In this document: in pieces, positions 1-8,248 of the stretch | Layout: each line of letters starts with the position of its first letter | How positions within the stretch are numbered: position 1 is the stretch's first letter | Virus record (IMG/VR): IMGVR_UViG_3300013005_000002 | Location: 1-64,000 of that record | Source: a virus | DNA length: 64,000 nucleotides | Direction: 5' to 3' (one strand) | Translations under genes and position numbers: made by a program | Notes under the pieces: model-generated | Database searches by the model: none | What the model saw: the letters and a program-made list of their open reading frames with translations, nothing else | What the model was told of the DNA's origin: nothing

Positions 1-1754
1 CAATTTGTGAGAATAACTCGGCTATCTTGCTCGATGACCGAAGCTCCTTTTATTTTTCTGTAAGAAAGTAAAGGGTCAGAAACTGTTCCTGCTGATTTTT
101 GAGGTTGAAGTAATGTTATTAAACACACGTCTTTATCCTTAGCTAAATCAGATAAACGAGCAGCATTATAACCTGAGTTAGCTGTTGCATCAGAAAAAGG
201 TCCAATTATTTTTTCAAGGTAATCAACAACTACCATTCTTAATTTTTCTCCTTTTGATTGTTGATATTCTTCAATGGCGTTTCCTAAATCTTCAACCGTT
301 GGACCTGATTGAAAATTAAATCCTACATTTTTAAAATTCTCTTCTACTATTTTAAAAGCTTCTCTTAATTCTTTAGAAGGATTTCTTTTTTTCATCATTT
401 CTAAAATCTGCATCATATCCATATTAACATATTTTTGCAAGAGTCTTGTATATAAAAGAGAATCGTACATATCAAAAGAGCCAAAAAAACAATGATTTCC
501 ATTCAATGCATTGTGTTCAACAATATTAAGAACGTGCGAAGTTTTTCCTGAACTCGGTGCGCCTAACCATCCTACCATCATCCCTGTTGTAAGAACAACA
601 TCATCGTCAATCCTGCCTATTCCAGTCAAAATTCTATTTTTATCAATATTTTCAGCAAAATACGTAAACCTATTAGAAACATCTACAATAGAAGAAACTT
701 TTAAATCTTTTTTCTCGACAGCTTCTAATTTATATTTTTCAATGGTTTTCTTTAACAAATCATTTTCTTTTTCACTGTAAATTGCACCTCTCCATGTTGG
801 AGAATATACAACTTCAATAACATTAATCCAAAGCTCGTCCGTAGATTTAGGTTCTTGTCCTGTGCGTCTAGCTTGCAATCTATTTGTTGCTTTAAGCATA
901 TTGTATGCAAGTTCTTTATTGTATCCAAGAGACTTGTAAGTTGCAGCAAGAATCATATATGCTTCATTGCGCTCACCTGCGTTAAAAAATCCTTCTTGAA
1001 GCACAAATCTAGCAGAAGACATATGCTTTGGTTTATTAGATAGATTTGGTGTATCGTTTAATGATACAGGAATTTCATCCAATGTCTTTTTTTCCTTCTT
1101 AGATAGTGTTTTAAATTGTTTAATAGAATCAGGTAGTTGTACAACATTGTTAGAATACAATTCCACTAAGTCTTGCCATTTTTCCCAGTTGTCATCTACT
1201 TTTTCTGACATAGCTTGAATTGCGTCTATAGGCATAGACGTTAATTGATCGACTGTTAATGGAATTTTAAACTTACCTGTTTCTGGATGTTTTGTAAGAG
1301 CTACTCTAAAAATTCTATTTTCATCTCTTACTTTTTTATCAAATGTTTCCAAATCTCCAGCTAAAGCGTCAATCGTACTGTCAAATTGTTGCTTTGTAAA
1401 TTCATCATTAGTTTTTAGTTCAATGTGAAATCCTTTTGAACCACTATGATATACAGCGATAATATCTTTGTGTAATCCTTTTTGGATTAGTCTTGCTGTA
1501 AGTTCTACTGCATCTTTTCTGGCTTTTTCTAAATCTTCTTTAGAATCAAAATCAAAGATGAGTTTTTTTGTAGTAAGTCCTGTGAGCCCGGCTGCTGACT
1601 TCTTTTCTTCAAATTGCTTTTTATGAGATTCATCATAAGTAAAGATAGACTCATAATATGCATCGTTTGGATTAGCTACATGGCTAGATACGTCTTCAGT
1701 AAAAGGAATCATCTTGCGGTGATTATATCCTTTAGACACAATTTTATACTTCAT
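1..1754 (-). CDS. Bifunctional DNA primase-helicase, 3' end outside window
   Basis: Reading leftwards from the ATG at 1754 (ribosome site GGAGG just upstream), the frame is open to base 1. At least 584 residues are visible and the C-terminus is missing. The N-terminal part resembles archaeo-eukaryotic-type primases: FDFDS (about residues 67-71) would be the metal-binding hDhD motif, and SGSKGFHIEL (104-113) the sxH nucleotide-binding motif. The C-terminal part is a RecA/DnaB-type helicase with Walker A GAPSSGKT (398-405), Walker B VVVDYLE (about 506-512), LLQPQKS, and the DnaB-like stretch GASVIEQDSRV. It would prime and unwind at the phage fork. It is the last gene seen of a leftward group that includes ERF and a PD-(D/E)XK nuclease. 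Family assignment of the helicase is firm; the primase half rests on two motifs. Confidence 0.88.
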   Translation of the reverse strand, partial: MKYKIVSKGYNHRKMIPFTEDVSSHVANPNDAYYESIFTYDESHKKQFEEKKSAAGLTGLTTKKLIFDFDSKEDLEKARKDAVELTARLIQKGLHKDIIAVYHSGSKGFHIELKTNDEFTKQQFDSTIDALAGDLETFDKKVRDENRIFRVALTKHPETGKFKIPLTVDQLTSMPIDAIQAMSEKVDDNWEKWQDLVELYSNNVVQLPDSIKQFKTLSKKEKKTLDEIPVSLNDTPNLSNKPKHMSSARFVLQEGFFNAGERNEAYMILAATYKSLGYNKELAYNMLKATNRLQARRTGQEPKSTDELWINVIEVVYSPTWRGAIYSEKENDLLKKTIEKYKLEAVEKKDLKVSSIVDVSNRFTYFAENIDKNRILTGIGRIDDDVVLTTGMMVGWLGAPSSGKTSHVLNIVEHNALNGNHCFFGSFDMYDSLLYTRLLQKYVNMDMMQILEMMKKRNPSKELREAFKIVEENFKNVGFNFQSGPTVEDLGNAIEEYQQSKGEKLRMVVVDYLEKIIGPFSDATANSGYNAARLSDLAKDKDVCLITLLQPQKSAGTVSDPLLSYRKIKGASVIEQDSRVILTN

Positions 1755-1774
1755 TTTTCCTCCAGATTGTAGCA

Positions 1775-2020
1775 TTAAAATTCCTTCCATTGAGCGTTTC
1801 TAAGACATTCAATATTATCATTATAGTATACAAAATTCTTTATATCAATATTTTCTACTTTACATTTATCAATTACCCAAGATTTTTCAAATCCCATATT
1901 CCAAATAGTTAAATTATATAGATAATCACCATTTAATTTCTTGACATTTGTTACTTCATAACATACGTCTTTTGCTTGCTTGTGTTTGATGTAAAATCCA
2001 ATAAGACATTCTGGTAGCAT
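1775..2020 (-). CDS. Hypothetical protein, 81 aa
   Basis: Product of 81 residues, 20 bases upstream of the primase-helicase and in the same direction. The ATG at 2020 follows GGAGAG with good spacing. It is rich in aromatic and lysine residues, without a membrane segment or a motif I recognise. It comes directly after a leftward terminator (2051-2092), so it is probably the first gene of the transcription unit containing the primase-helicase. Function unknown. Confidence 0.7.
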   Translation of the reverse strand: MLPECLIGFYIKHKQAKDVCYEVTNVKKLNGDYLYNLTIWNMGFEKSWVIDKCKVENIDIKNFVYYNDNIECLRNAQWKEF

Positions 2021-2050
2021 ATAATCACCTCTCTCCTTAGTTTAGCATAT

Positions 2051-2092
2051 AAAAAAAGGCATTGCAACAGTGGAGGAGACTATTACAATGCC
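2051..2092 (-). terminator. Rho-independent terminator, leftward
   Basis: On the minus strand GGCATTG (2092-2086) and CAATGCC (2064-2058) form a stem closing a roughly 21-base loop, followed by seven T (2057-2051). It lies just after the stop of the gene at 2124-2438. The TTGCAA in its right arm could also act as a -35 for the next gene (17 bases before TAAACT), but that is weak. Confidence 0.75.
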
Positions 2093-2123
2093 CCAAGGTT
2101 ATGGCAGCCTTGACATGGAAGAC

Positions 2124-2438
2124 TTATTTAAGTTTTGCTTTAATAAAGGAAACAATTCCCCATTCTTTTTGCTGCTCAAGATTAGCTAGAATCTTTTCTG
2201 CTGTCTCAGATTTAAGCTTGCCTTCTTCAGCTAAAGAATTTACTTTTGCGATTTCATCTTCTACTTTATTTACATAAAGAAATACTCCGGTTTTACCGTT
2301 GTACTCAGAAGTCTCAAATTGAACTTCTTTACCATCCAAGAACATTTTAAGTCCTTTAGCTGGCTTTGCTGTTACACTATTCTTATTCTTTTTAAAAGAA
2401 AAAATAGTTACTGGATAGTTATTGCTCTGTTGTGACAT
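2124..2438 (-). CDS. Hypothetical protein, 104 aa, replication/recombination cluster
   Basis: Product of 104 residues. The first half (about residues 1-55) looks like a small beta-rich domain with FKKNKNSV and FLDGKEVQFE. The second half is a charged helix (KVEDEIAKVNSLAEEGKLKS). It overlaps the upstream gene by 20 bases and ends 32 bases before a terminator, so it is the last gene of the ERF/nuclease operon. Position suggests a role in DNA metabolism. I do not recognise the family. Confidence 0.7.
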   Translation of the reverse strand: MSQQSNNYPVTIFSFKKNKNSVTAKPAKGLKMFLDGKEVQFETSEYNGKTGVFLYVNKVEDEIAKVNSLAEEGKLKSETAEKILANLEQQKEWGIVSFIKAKLK

Positions 2439-2787
2439 TTGTATCTCCTTGGGAATTTTCTTCCTCTTGTTTATTTTGTTTAACTGCTAAAATTGTATTT
2501 CTCATATCTAAAAGCTGTCCTAGATAGCCACCAAACTTGGCTTCTTTTTCATTCACTAATCTAGGGGCTAATCCAGAATCAACTCCAATATCTACAGCAT
2601 TAAACAATCCTCGGATTAGTTCTCTTGCTGATAATGAGTGTGATTCACTAAGAAGCGTCTTATAAAGATTATTGTACTTCATTTCAAATACTTCTGCAAG
2701 CTCTGAAAATTTTACATCTTTGCCTGTAGCTTCTTTAAGTTTTTGTTCTACAATTTGTTCTGTTGTAAGTTTAGATTCTTCAGACAT
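2419..2787 (-). CDS. Hypothetical protein, 122 aa, follows ERF
   Basis: Product of 122 residues, mostly helical and charged, with a low-complexity Glu/Gln/Thr tail (about residues 104-122). Its start overlaps the stop of the ERF gene by one base and its end overlaps the next gene by 20 bases, implying translational coupling. No motif recognised. A recombination accessory role is only an inference from position. Confidence 0.7.
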   Translation of the reverse strand: MSEESKLTTEQIVEQKLKEATGKDVKFSELAEVFEMKYNNLYKTLLSESHSLSARELIRGLFNAVDIGVDSGLAPRLVNEKEAKFGGYLGQLLDMRNTILAVKQNKQEEENSQGDTNVTTEQ

Positions 2788-3359
2788 TAGAATACATCTC
2801 CTTGTGGAGCAGCGGCTGTGGGTTTAGGTTTACGCTTAAATCCTCCTGAAGTAGGTACTGTTGCTTCCTCTTTACTGACAACAGCGACATTTGTCACTGC
2901 TTGTCCGGATACTGATAATGTACCGGAAATTGGAATATTAGTATTAATAGAAGCTGCTGTATTTTGAGGTTTTCTTGCCATATTGCCTTCAGCGTCGTCG
3001 TCAACCGCTCCAACATTAAACATTGATTGTAGTCCATACCGACGAGCATAAGAAATTGCAGAACCGTATGCTTGAGGATCATTTACTTTTGCACAAACAA
3101 CTTCTGTGTCTGCTGTATAATTTTCTCCAGATTCATGCAGAACTGTAGTGCGAATAACCGATTTACCAGAATCCAAAAGAATTACCGGTTGTAATACTGC
3201 TAATTTATTTTTAGTAAGGGCTGGCATAATAGCTTCTCTTACTGCATTTAAATCTGCATACTTTGATTTAAAGAAAGGATTTTTTGCATCTTTAACTGCA
3301 TCTGTCATTTCCGCTTGTGATGATACTAATGCCTTAGCAAGATTAGCTCCGAATGTCAT
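2787..3359 (-). CDS. erf: ERF-family single-strand annealing recombinase
   Basis: The start was set at the ATG at 3359 because AAGGAGA lies just upstream; the product is 190 residues. It has the ERF signature: an N-terminal helical part with NPFFKSKYADLNAV, then DPQAYGSAISYARRYGLQ and an acidic DDDAEG, as in phage ERF annealing proteins. The C-terminal third is Pro/Thr/Ser-rich and probably disordered, ending in GDVF. An acidic or hydrophobic C-terminal tip of this sort often contacts a single-strand binding protein. It would anneal complementary strands in phage recombination, together with the RecB-like nuclease encoded nearby. An HNH gene has inserted immediately upstream. Confidence 0.9.
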   Translation of the reverse strand: MTFGANLAKALVSSQAEMTDAVKDAKNPFFKSKYADLNAVREAIMPALTKNKLAVLQPVILLDSGKSVIRTTVLHESGENYTADTEVVCAKVNDPQAYGSAISYARRYGLQSMFNVGAVDDDAEGNMARKPQNTAASINTNIPISGTLSVSGQAVTNVAVVSKEEATVPTSGGFKRKPKPTAAAPQGDVF

Positions 3360-3927
3360 TTTGTCTCCTTGTTTTGTTTTTAATAAGATTACTAATATAA
3401 GCTCGACAACCGTTAAACTTTTTAGCAATATTTTTTATACTTATACCATTATTATATAAGTTTTTCATAGTGTCAATATCTAAATCGCTATATTTAAAAT
3501 ATCCTAAAGCTGCTGTATTTCTTTTGAAAAGTTTATTATCTCTGGCGTGTTTTAGATTTTCATATCTAGTTAACCATTCTAAATTGTATATAGAATTATC
3601 GTTTTTATTACCATTAATATGATTTGCTTCTAAAAATTGTTGAACCTCATCGTAAAATCCATAAAAAGATTCACAAACTGCTCTAGAAACCATATATGAT
3701 CTACGACCTCTTCCATCGTTAAATACAATATTAGTCATATAATAACCTTGTTTGTTTTTATGCAAAGAATATAATTTATCTGTCAATAATCCTTTAATTC
3801 TACCATAGTTAGAAACTAAAACTGAATCACTACGAGGATGTAGTACCCAAACCTCTTTATCTTTAGAAAAGTGATTGATTGTTGCATTTCTCATTTTCTT
3901 TCTAATTTCTAAATCAGGGAAATACAC
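3343..3927 (-). CDS. HNH homing endonuclease with NUMOD4 domain
   Basis: Product of 194 residues starting at a GTG (3927) that overlaps the upstream stop as TAGTG. Residues about 26-50 match the NUMOD4 DNA-binding module (EVWVLHPRS, VSNYGRIKGL). The middle is an HNH_3-type nuclease core with HINGNKNDNSIYNLEW. The last 45 residues look like a small helix-turn-helix (ISIKNIAKKFN). These are typical free-standing homing endonucleases. The gene sits between a small gene and ERF, and its 3' end overlaps the ERF ribosome site and start by 17 bases. It looks like an inserted selfish gene that kept ERF translation coupled. Confidence 0.88.
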   Translation of the reverse strand: MYFPDLEIRKKMRNATINHFSKDKEVWVLHPRSDSVLVSNYGRIKGLLTDKLYSLHKNKQGYYMTNIVFNDGRGRRSYMVSRAVCESFYGFYDEVQQFLEANHINGNKNDNSIYNLEWLTRYENLKHARDNKLFKRNTAALGYFKYSDLDIDTMKNLYNNGISIKNIAKKFNGCRAYISNLIKNKTRRQNDIRS

Positions 3928-4151
3928 TATTTCTCCTTTAATGATTTTTCTAATAATTGACGTAATTCAATTTCAGCTTTAAGCATAATCTTTAATTTAC
4001 TTGCTGTCAAGCTATCTTTTTTAATTACTTTAGTTTCACCAGTCTCACTTGAATGCTCGACTAGGCTTAGTGTATATTTACCTTTGTTACCAGTAATGAT
4101 AACACCCACTCCATCCATTTCTACTTCTTTTGTTTCTTTACTTTTTTTCAT
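3927..4151 (-). CDS. Hypothetical protein, 74 aa
   Basis: A small charged protein with a central beta-like stretch (GVGVIITGNKGKYTLSLV) and a C-terminal helix (LKIMLKAEIELRQLLEKSL). It starts at ATG 4151, overlaps the end of the nuclease gene by 14 bases and ends in TAGTG shared with the HNH start. Function unknown. Confidence 0.7.
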   Translation of the reverse strand: MKKSKETKEVEMDGVGVIITGNKGKYTLSLVEHSSETGETKVIKKDSLTASKLKIMLKAEIELRQLLEKSLKEK

Positions 4152-4983
4152 AATTTACTTCCTTTAATCCTGTTGTTTTACCTTCGTGACAATAACTATA
4201 ATACTGACACTTGCCATAAATTCCCATACAAGCTTGATGATTTTTATCAAACTGTGCAAGCTTTACGCCCATTAATGTATTATTAAAGTTTTCATGAGTT
4301 TTGTCAATAGTATTCTGTGGAATATTATCAATAATTACTTCAATTTTTACTAATGGTTTCTTCTGTTTATTTACTTTCTTTGGAATAACAATGTATCCAC
4401 AGGCATCCAAGTTGTACTCTTCTTTTAGTGCATCATAGTATATAGCAAGCTGATTGGATTCTTTTACTGAATTTTGGTCATACTTTACGCTGGATGTCTT
4501 GTTATCAAAAAGAATGCGTCTACCATCATGCCATACTGCAATAAAATCAGTTTTAATTACTAGCTCATCCCCTTGGTCATTGTGCATAGATTCATTTATC
4601 TGGACTTTAACTACTTCCTTAATTAAAGGCATAATTTGCTCATGGTACTCAGTGATAAGTATCTCACCCTTTTTAAGCCATGAGTAGTAGCCCCGGTCTG
4701 AGTCTTTTTTAATTTCTATTCCTTCTAGCAAGTGTTCTTCTACATCACTTTTGGAATATATAATATTCCCAGCCTTAGCTACTTCTTGCCATCTTTCTTT
4801 AAACTTTTGAATAGATGTTGGTAAGTCGCGTGTTTCAAGTAAATGATTGAGCCCGCAGTCCACAGCATCGCCAATTTTTAAGGCAGACTTCTCTTCAGTT
4901 GCTCGAAGCTTTAACATATAGTTTAAAAACCATTTGTAGCGGCATTCGAGATAAAGGGAAACTGAAGAATGGGATAATTTCAT
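4138..4983 (-). CDS. PD-(D/E)XK (RecB/Cas4-like) exonuclease with Fe-S cysteines
   Basis: Product of 281 residues. Residues 1-20 carry the opening SHSSVSLYLECRYKW, with the first cluster cysteine. The nuclease core has KTDFIAVW (metal-binding Asp), LFDNKTSS (D-x-K) and QLAIYYDAL (the QxxxY motif of RecB-family nucleases). The C-terminus has CMGIYGKCQYYSYC, giving the remaining cysteines of an AddB/Cas4-type 4Fe-4S cluster. It would resect DNA for the ERF annealing protein of the same operon. The ATG at 4983 overlaps the stop of the small upstream gene as ATGA. Confidence 0.85.
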   Translation of the reverse strand: MKLSHSSVSLYLECRYKWFLNYMLKLRATEEKSALKIGDAVDCGLNHLLETRDLPTSIQKFKERWQEVAKAGNIIYSKSDVEEHLLEGIEIKKDSDRGYYSWLKKGEILITEYHEQIMPLIKEVVKVQINESMHNDQGDELVIKTDFIAVWHDGRRILFDNKTSSVKYDQNSVKESNQLAIYYDALKEEYNLDACGYIVIPKKVNKQKKPLVKIEVIIDNIPQNTIDKTHENFNNTLMGVKLAQFDKNHQACMGIYGKCQYYSYCHEGKTTGLKEVNYEKK

Positions 4984-5123
4984 TTATTTCTCATTTTTTC
5001 TATATTATTATCAATAGAAATTACTCTAGTTGTAATAGTATTTAAACTTTTATTAAGGTTTTGAAGGTCAGAAGCAATACTAAAAAGAAAAATTATAATA
5101 ACATATAAAGCAAAATCTTTCAT
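4980..5123 (-). CDS. Small membrane protein, 47 aa
   Basis: A 47-residue frame bounded on both sides by ATGA stop/start overlaps (5120-5123 and 4980-4983), which is strong evidence that it is translated. It has one hydrophobic segment (about residues 4-17, FALYVIIIFLFSIA) followed by a polar, probably coiled helix. Unknown function; inner-membrane location inferred. Confidence 0.7.
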   Translation of the reverse strand: MKDFALYVIIIFLFSIASDLQNLNKSLNTITTRVISIDNNIEKMRNK

Positions 5124-5686
5124 CCGCTACCCATCCAGTATTTATTAGTTCTTCTGTAATTAGGGAAAGATTCATTTTTATATGCAAAAAATTTATCTTC
5201 CCATAAAATCATGTTATTAGGATATGCTACTAAATGTCCTGTGTCAAGCGCAAATATATTATGTGTTTTATGCTGGCTTGGCTCTTCTGTCAGTCCTTCA
5301 CCAAGATAATCTATTGTAAATAGGTAATTTCCTTGATGTTTTTCTTTACCAATACTAGCTTTAGCATTCTTTAGTAAATCATATGTAATTACGTTTATAT
5401 CGCCTTCTAAGCAAGAAAATGGCTGGGCTTCTTCAATTTCTAATGGAGGAGCATCGTAATTGATTGGATTGAATCTGTCACAGTATATCGCAGTAATAGG
5501 AAGCCCCGACCATGAGGCTCCAGTCTGAAGATATACAGTAAATAATAATGGTCTTCCTGGGATAGATTTTACCGCTACTAAATACGCATCTTCCAATCCA
5601 GACTCCGCTCCGTCTGTAAGATACGTCTTACACACTTTAACATTTATGGATGGAAGATTTTGTATAAACATATTAATTAAATTCAT
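5120..5686 (-). CDS. Conserved phage protein of unknown function, 188 aa
   Basis: Product of 188 residues. It resembles a protein I know from many marine and freshwater phages: an N-terminal part with AYLVAVKSIPGRPLLF, a middle YLFTIDYLGEG, and a C-terminal EHK/QHK-type stretch followed by a PNN motif (AYPNNMILWEDKFF). No enzyme function is established for that family to my knowledge. It overlaps the metallopeptidase lipoprotein gene by 14 bases and is probably co-translated with it. Confidence 0.75.
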   Translation of the reverse strand: MNLINMFIQNLPSINVKVCKTYLTDGAESGLEDAYLVAVKSIPGRPLLFTVYLQTGASWSGLPITAIYCDRFNPINYDAPPLEIEEAQPFSCLEGDINVITYDLLKNAKASIGKEKHQGNYLFTIDYLGEGLTEEPSQHKTHNIFALDTGHLVAYPNNMILWEDKFFAYKNESFPNYRRTNKYWMGSG

Positions 5687-6137
5687 TAGGAATACCTAAG
5701 AACATCTCCCTTATGTAGTTATGCTTAAACATTTGATAAAGATTGCCTGAGAAGTGATACGTATTCATTATTGACACTGGATATCCTTCTGGTGAGTTTA
5801 CTGTATCATTGTGTTTTAATCTCAAAACACAATGACCTAACTCGTGATACACCACTTGTTCTATATCGTAAAATAATTCTTGGCTTACATAATATTGATG
5901 ATAAGATTCATTTATTGTTATAATTGGTGTTTTTGTATATTCACATAATCCTACTAAATTTTTATCTAAATATCCAATTCTTAATATTAAGTTATTAATA
6001 TTTATTATTACTCCTAAAGATGCAGCATCGGAAATAAAAGAATCAACATATGGTTGAAGTCGATAATCAATTGACACTTGATTTTTATGAGCACAAGAAG
6101 AACAAAATAGGATTATAGCTAATAAAATAGTCTTCAT
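5673..6137 (-). CDS. Exported lipoprotein with HExxH metallopeptidase motif
   Basis: Product of 154 residues. Residues 1-14 form a signal peptide ending in FCSSC, a lipobox with the lipidated Cys at 15. Residues 98-109 read HELGHCVLRLKH: H98, E99, H102 and H109 would be the zinc ligands and general base. A later SIMN could serve as a Met-turn. So it is likely a membrane-anchored zinc peptidase of the host envelope. A sigma70-like promoter (6147-6175) lies 9 bases upstream of the ATG, making it the first gene of its operon with almost no leader. Substrate unknown. It is one of several exported phage proteins in this window. Confidence 0.8.
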   Translation of the reverse strand: MKTILLAIILFCSSCAHKNQVSIDYRLQPYVDSFISDAASLGVIININNLILRIGYLDKNLVGLCEYTKTPIITINESYHQYYVSQELFYDIEQVVYHELGHCVLRLKHNDTVNSPEGYPVSIMNTYHFSGNLYQMFKHNYIREMFLGIPNEFN

Positions 6138-6146
6138 TATCTATTT

Positions 6147-6175
6147 ATTGTATATTTATATAAGCGATAAGTCAA
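6147..6175 (-). promoter_or_regulatory. Sigma70-like leftward promoter, near-leaderless
   Basis: On the minus strand TTGACT (6175-6170), a 17-base spacer and TACAAT (6152-6147). The ATG of the lipoprotein gene (6137) is only 9 bases beyond the -10, so the mRNA would begin within two or three bases of the start codon. Confidence 0.65.
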
Positions 6176-6206
6176 ATAAAAAAAGCCTAGTGGTTAGCTA
6201 GGCTTT
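6176..6206 (-). terminator. Rho-independent terminator after nrdJ
   Basis: On the minus strand AAAGCCTAG (6206-6198), a 7-base loop and CTAGGCTTT (6190-6182), followed by TTTTATTT. A perfect 9-bp stem, placed 62 bases after the reductase stop and immediately before the next leftward promoter. Confidence 0.88.
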
Positions 6207-6267
6207 AGTGGGTCAAGGTGTGCGTGTTTAAATATAATATATCAGTAAAAGAGTAATGTCAATAAGA

Positions 6268-8142
6268 TTATACAATCTCACAGGCCCCTCCTGCGCAAGA
6301 AATCGTCTCTATTCTGTTATTAGTGTCTCTTTCTTCTTTAATTTGTCTCAAGTCAACTTCTTTAATAAGCTTTGACATTTCAATAAATTTATCTTCTGTG
6401 CAGTCCTCAAATGGAGCCTGTAAATAAGTTCCACCGTTAAAGGGTAATAAACTAATCCCAGAATAAGAATCTCTATGATTCCACATCTCAAGCTTTAGTT
6501 GGTCCCATTCTTCTTCTTTAACGCTAATAGTTACAGACACATTATGGTGATTATCTCCATAGCGATATCCTTCTTCTACCCAGTTCTTTCTATAAGATAA
6601 GGTTCTGTCTAAAAGCGAGAATGCTGTTTCCTTGTGTCTTGTAATTGCATCTTTTGGAGACATCTGCGGAATACTTAATACAATACCCGTAGAGCTAAAA
6701 ACGTCATCCTCTACTAATTCAGGAATTGTATTTTTAAGATACACAGCAAGTGCGTCATCTTTATTCATTCTAATTCTTCGGATATAGTATTCAGAGTGTC
6801 TGGCATGAATTCCGCTGGAACTGGACAAAACGCATGAGCTAGAGCCTTCAGGTTTAATCGCTGTTGTTCTAGCTGCAAGGTTAATTCCCATCTTTTTAGC
6901 ATACTTTTCATTTACTTCTAAAACAAGCTTAGCTCCTTTTTGTAAAAGCTCTGAAGTAACAATACTTCCAGCATCAGCAATACCAGTAAAGCTTACACCT
7001 AGTAGTGCTTCTTTTTCTGTAGTCTCTCTCCATGATTTTCTTAAGTATCCAAAGTCTGTGTATGATGCTTGGAGTGTACCGATAAGAGATGCAGCGTAAA
7101 CTCTGTTTAAAAAATCCTTTTCTGATTTAATACCAGTTTGATTAATTGTAGTTAAGTTACAAAACTGCATAGAGTTTAGTGATATCTCACAGCATGGATT
7201 TGTACCAAGGTCTAAGTTATTAGTCCAGTAAAATCCAGGCTCTCCACTGCCAGACTTTTGACAAATTTCAAAGATAGAATTAAATTCTTCTTGTGTTACT
7301 TCACCTCTAGGCAATACTGCAGAGTTGTTGGACCTTGCTCTCCATGGAGCATGATTCCACCATTCACCACTCTTTGAATAAAGCATATCTTTATCATCTC
7401 TATCAAATAAACTAATCAACGCTGCTCTTCTGATTCCACCAGCAAGTACTGCATCTGAAATGATACAAATAATATCATGACACTCAATGCTACTAAGTGT
7501 TCTACCTACAGCTACTTTTAGTTTGGATTCTACTAGTTCTAGCATTTTCTTTAATGGTTCAGGACCAGGGGCGCTTGCACCTGTAGTTACTAAGTATGCA
7601 CCTTTAGGTCTAATATTTCCAAAATTAAACTGTGGTTTAATTCTTCCCAAGAAGTATGCATCCATAAGCATATCCAAAGCTTGAGCCCATCCTGAAATAG
7701 AATCATGACATACAAAGTATCCTTCTTCTCTAGGCTTTTGGATTCTTGGTAAATTTTTAATGTGTCTATTTTGTACAGAGAATCCTACACCTACTCCAGA
7801 AAGTAGTAGAAAAAGAATCTCACCAAATACGCGCTCATCTGAAACATTTACAAAAGAACAATTATATTGTCTAGCATTGTTTTTTAGAATAGGGTCTCCA
7901 GAAAACTGTAAGGCTCTCATGCTTGGCATTACTTCTAGCGCATGAACTTTTTGGTATGACTTAACAATATCTTTAGATAGCCCAGGAAATCTATCCAAGT
8001 GCATATTCATATTTCTATTTATAGTTTCAGCTAAAGATTCACGCCTACCTAAATGTGAAATAAATTTAGCATAAGTTCTATATGCTACCGTATCAGATAT
8101 AAGTTTATTAGAAATGGCTTGAAGATTTTTCAAGTCAGACAT
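6268..8142 (-). CDS. nrdJ: Adenosylcobalamin-dependent (class II) ribonucleotide reductase
   Basis: Product of 624 residues, converting ribonucleotides to deoxyribonucleotides for phage DNA synthesis using an adenosylcobalamin radical. The first redox cysteine is in QYNCSFVN (C95). The finger-loop cysteine is in NPCCEI (317-318, unusually two Cys in a row). The stretches GVGVGFSVQ, IRPKGAYLVT, GASAPGPEP and IKPEGSSS are those of monomeric RTPR-type enzymes. The C-terminal shuttle pair is CAGGAC (C616, C621). It is shorter than the roughly 740-residue Lactobacillus-type enzyme but has every catalytic landmark I can check. It has its own promoter (8190-8218) and terminator (6176-6206), so it is transcribed as one gene. 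GGGGGA precedes the ATG. Confidence 0.95.
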   Translation of the reverse strand: MSDLKNLQAISNKLISDTVAYRTYAKFISHLGRRESLAETINRNMNMHLDRFPGLSKDIVKSYQKVHALEVMPSMRALQFSGDPILKNNARQYNCSFVNVSDERVFGEILFLLLSGVGVGFSVQNRHIKNLPRIQKPREEGYFVCHDSISGWAQALDMLMDAYFLGRIKPQFNFGNIRPKGAYLVTTGASAPGPEPLKKMLELVESKLKVAVGRTLSSIECHDIICIISDAVLAGGIRRAALISLFDRDDKDMLYSKSGEWWNHAPWRARSNNSAVLPRGEVTQEEFNSIFEICQKSGSGEPGFYWTNNLDLGTNPCCEISLNSMQFCNLTTINQTGIKSEKDFLNRVYAASLIGTLQASYTDFGYLRKSWRETTEKEALLGVSFTGIADAGSIVTSELLQKGAKLVLEVNEKYAKKMGINLAARTTAIKPEGSSSCVLSSSSGIHARHSEYYIRRIRMNKDDALAVYLKNTIPELVEDDVFSSTGIVLSIPQMSPKDAITRHKETAFSLLDRTLSYRKNWVEEGYRYGDNHHNVSVTISVKEEEWDQLKLEMWNHRDSYSGISLLPFNGGTYLQAPFEDCTEDKFIEMSKLIKEVDLRQIKEERDTNNRIETISCAGGACEIV

Positions 8143-8189
8143 ATTCCCCCTTAAAATGTAATGTTAAAATGTGAACAAGATACCTAAAT

Positions 8190-8218
8190 AATATACACTA
8201 AATCCAATACAAAAGCAA
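8190..8218 (-). promoter_or_regulatory. Sigma70-like promoter of nrdJ
   Basis: On the minus strand TTGCTT (8218-8213), a 17-base spacer and TATATT (8195-8190). The leader to the ATG at 8142 is about 40 bases and contains the GGGGGA ribosome site. Confidence 0.65.
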
Positions 8219-8222
8219 CAAA

Positions 8223-8247
8223 ATAAAAGAAAAACTAATTCTTTTAT
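8223..8247 (-). terminator. Possible AT-only terminator hairpin
   Basis: ATAAAAGAA (8247-8239 on the minus strand) pairs perfectly with TTCTTTTAT (8231-8223) across a 7-base loop, followed by TTTG. It starts 1 base after the stop at 8249. All but two pairs are A-T, so strength is uncertain. Confidence 0.45.
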
Positions 8248-8248
8248 A

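Noticed and set aside
511-1043. Rightward frames over the primase-helicase
   Set aside because: They lie antisense to a frame with clear Walker and primase motifs, and have no ribosome sites or recognisable products.
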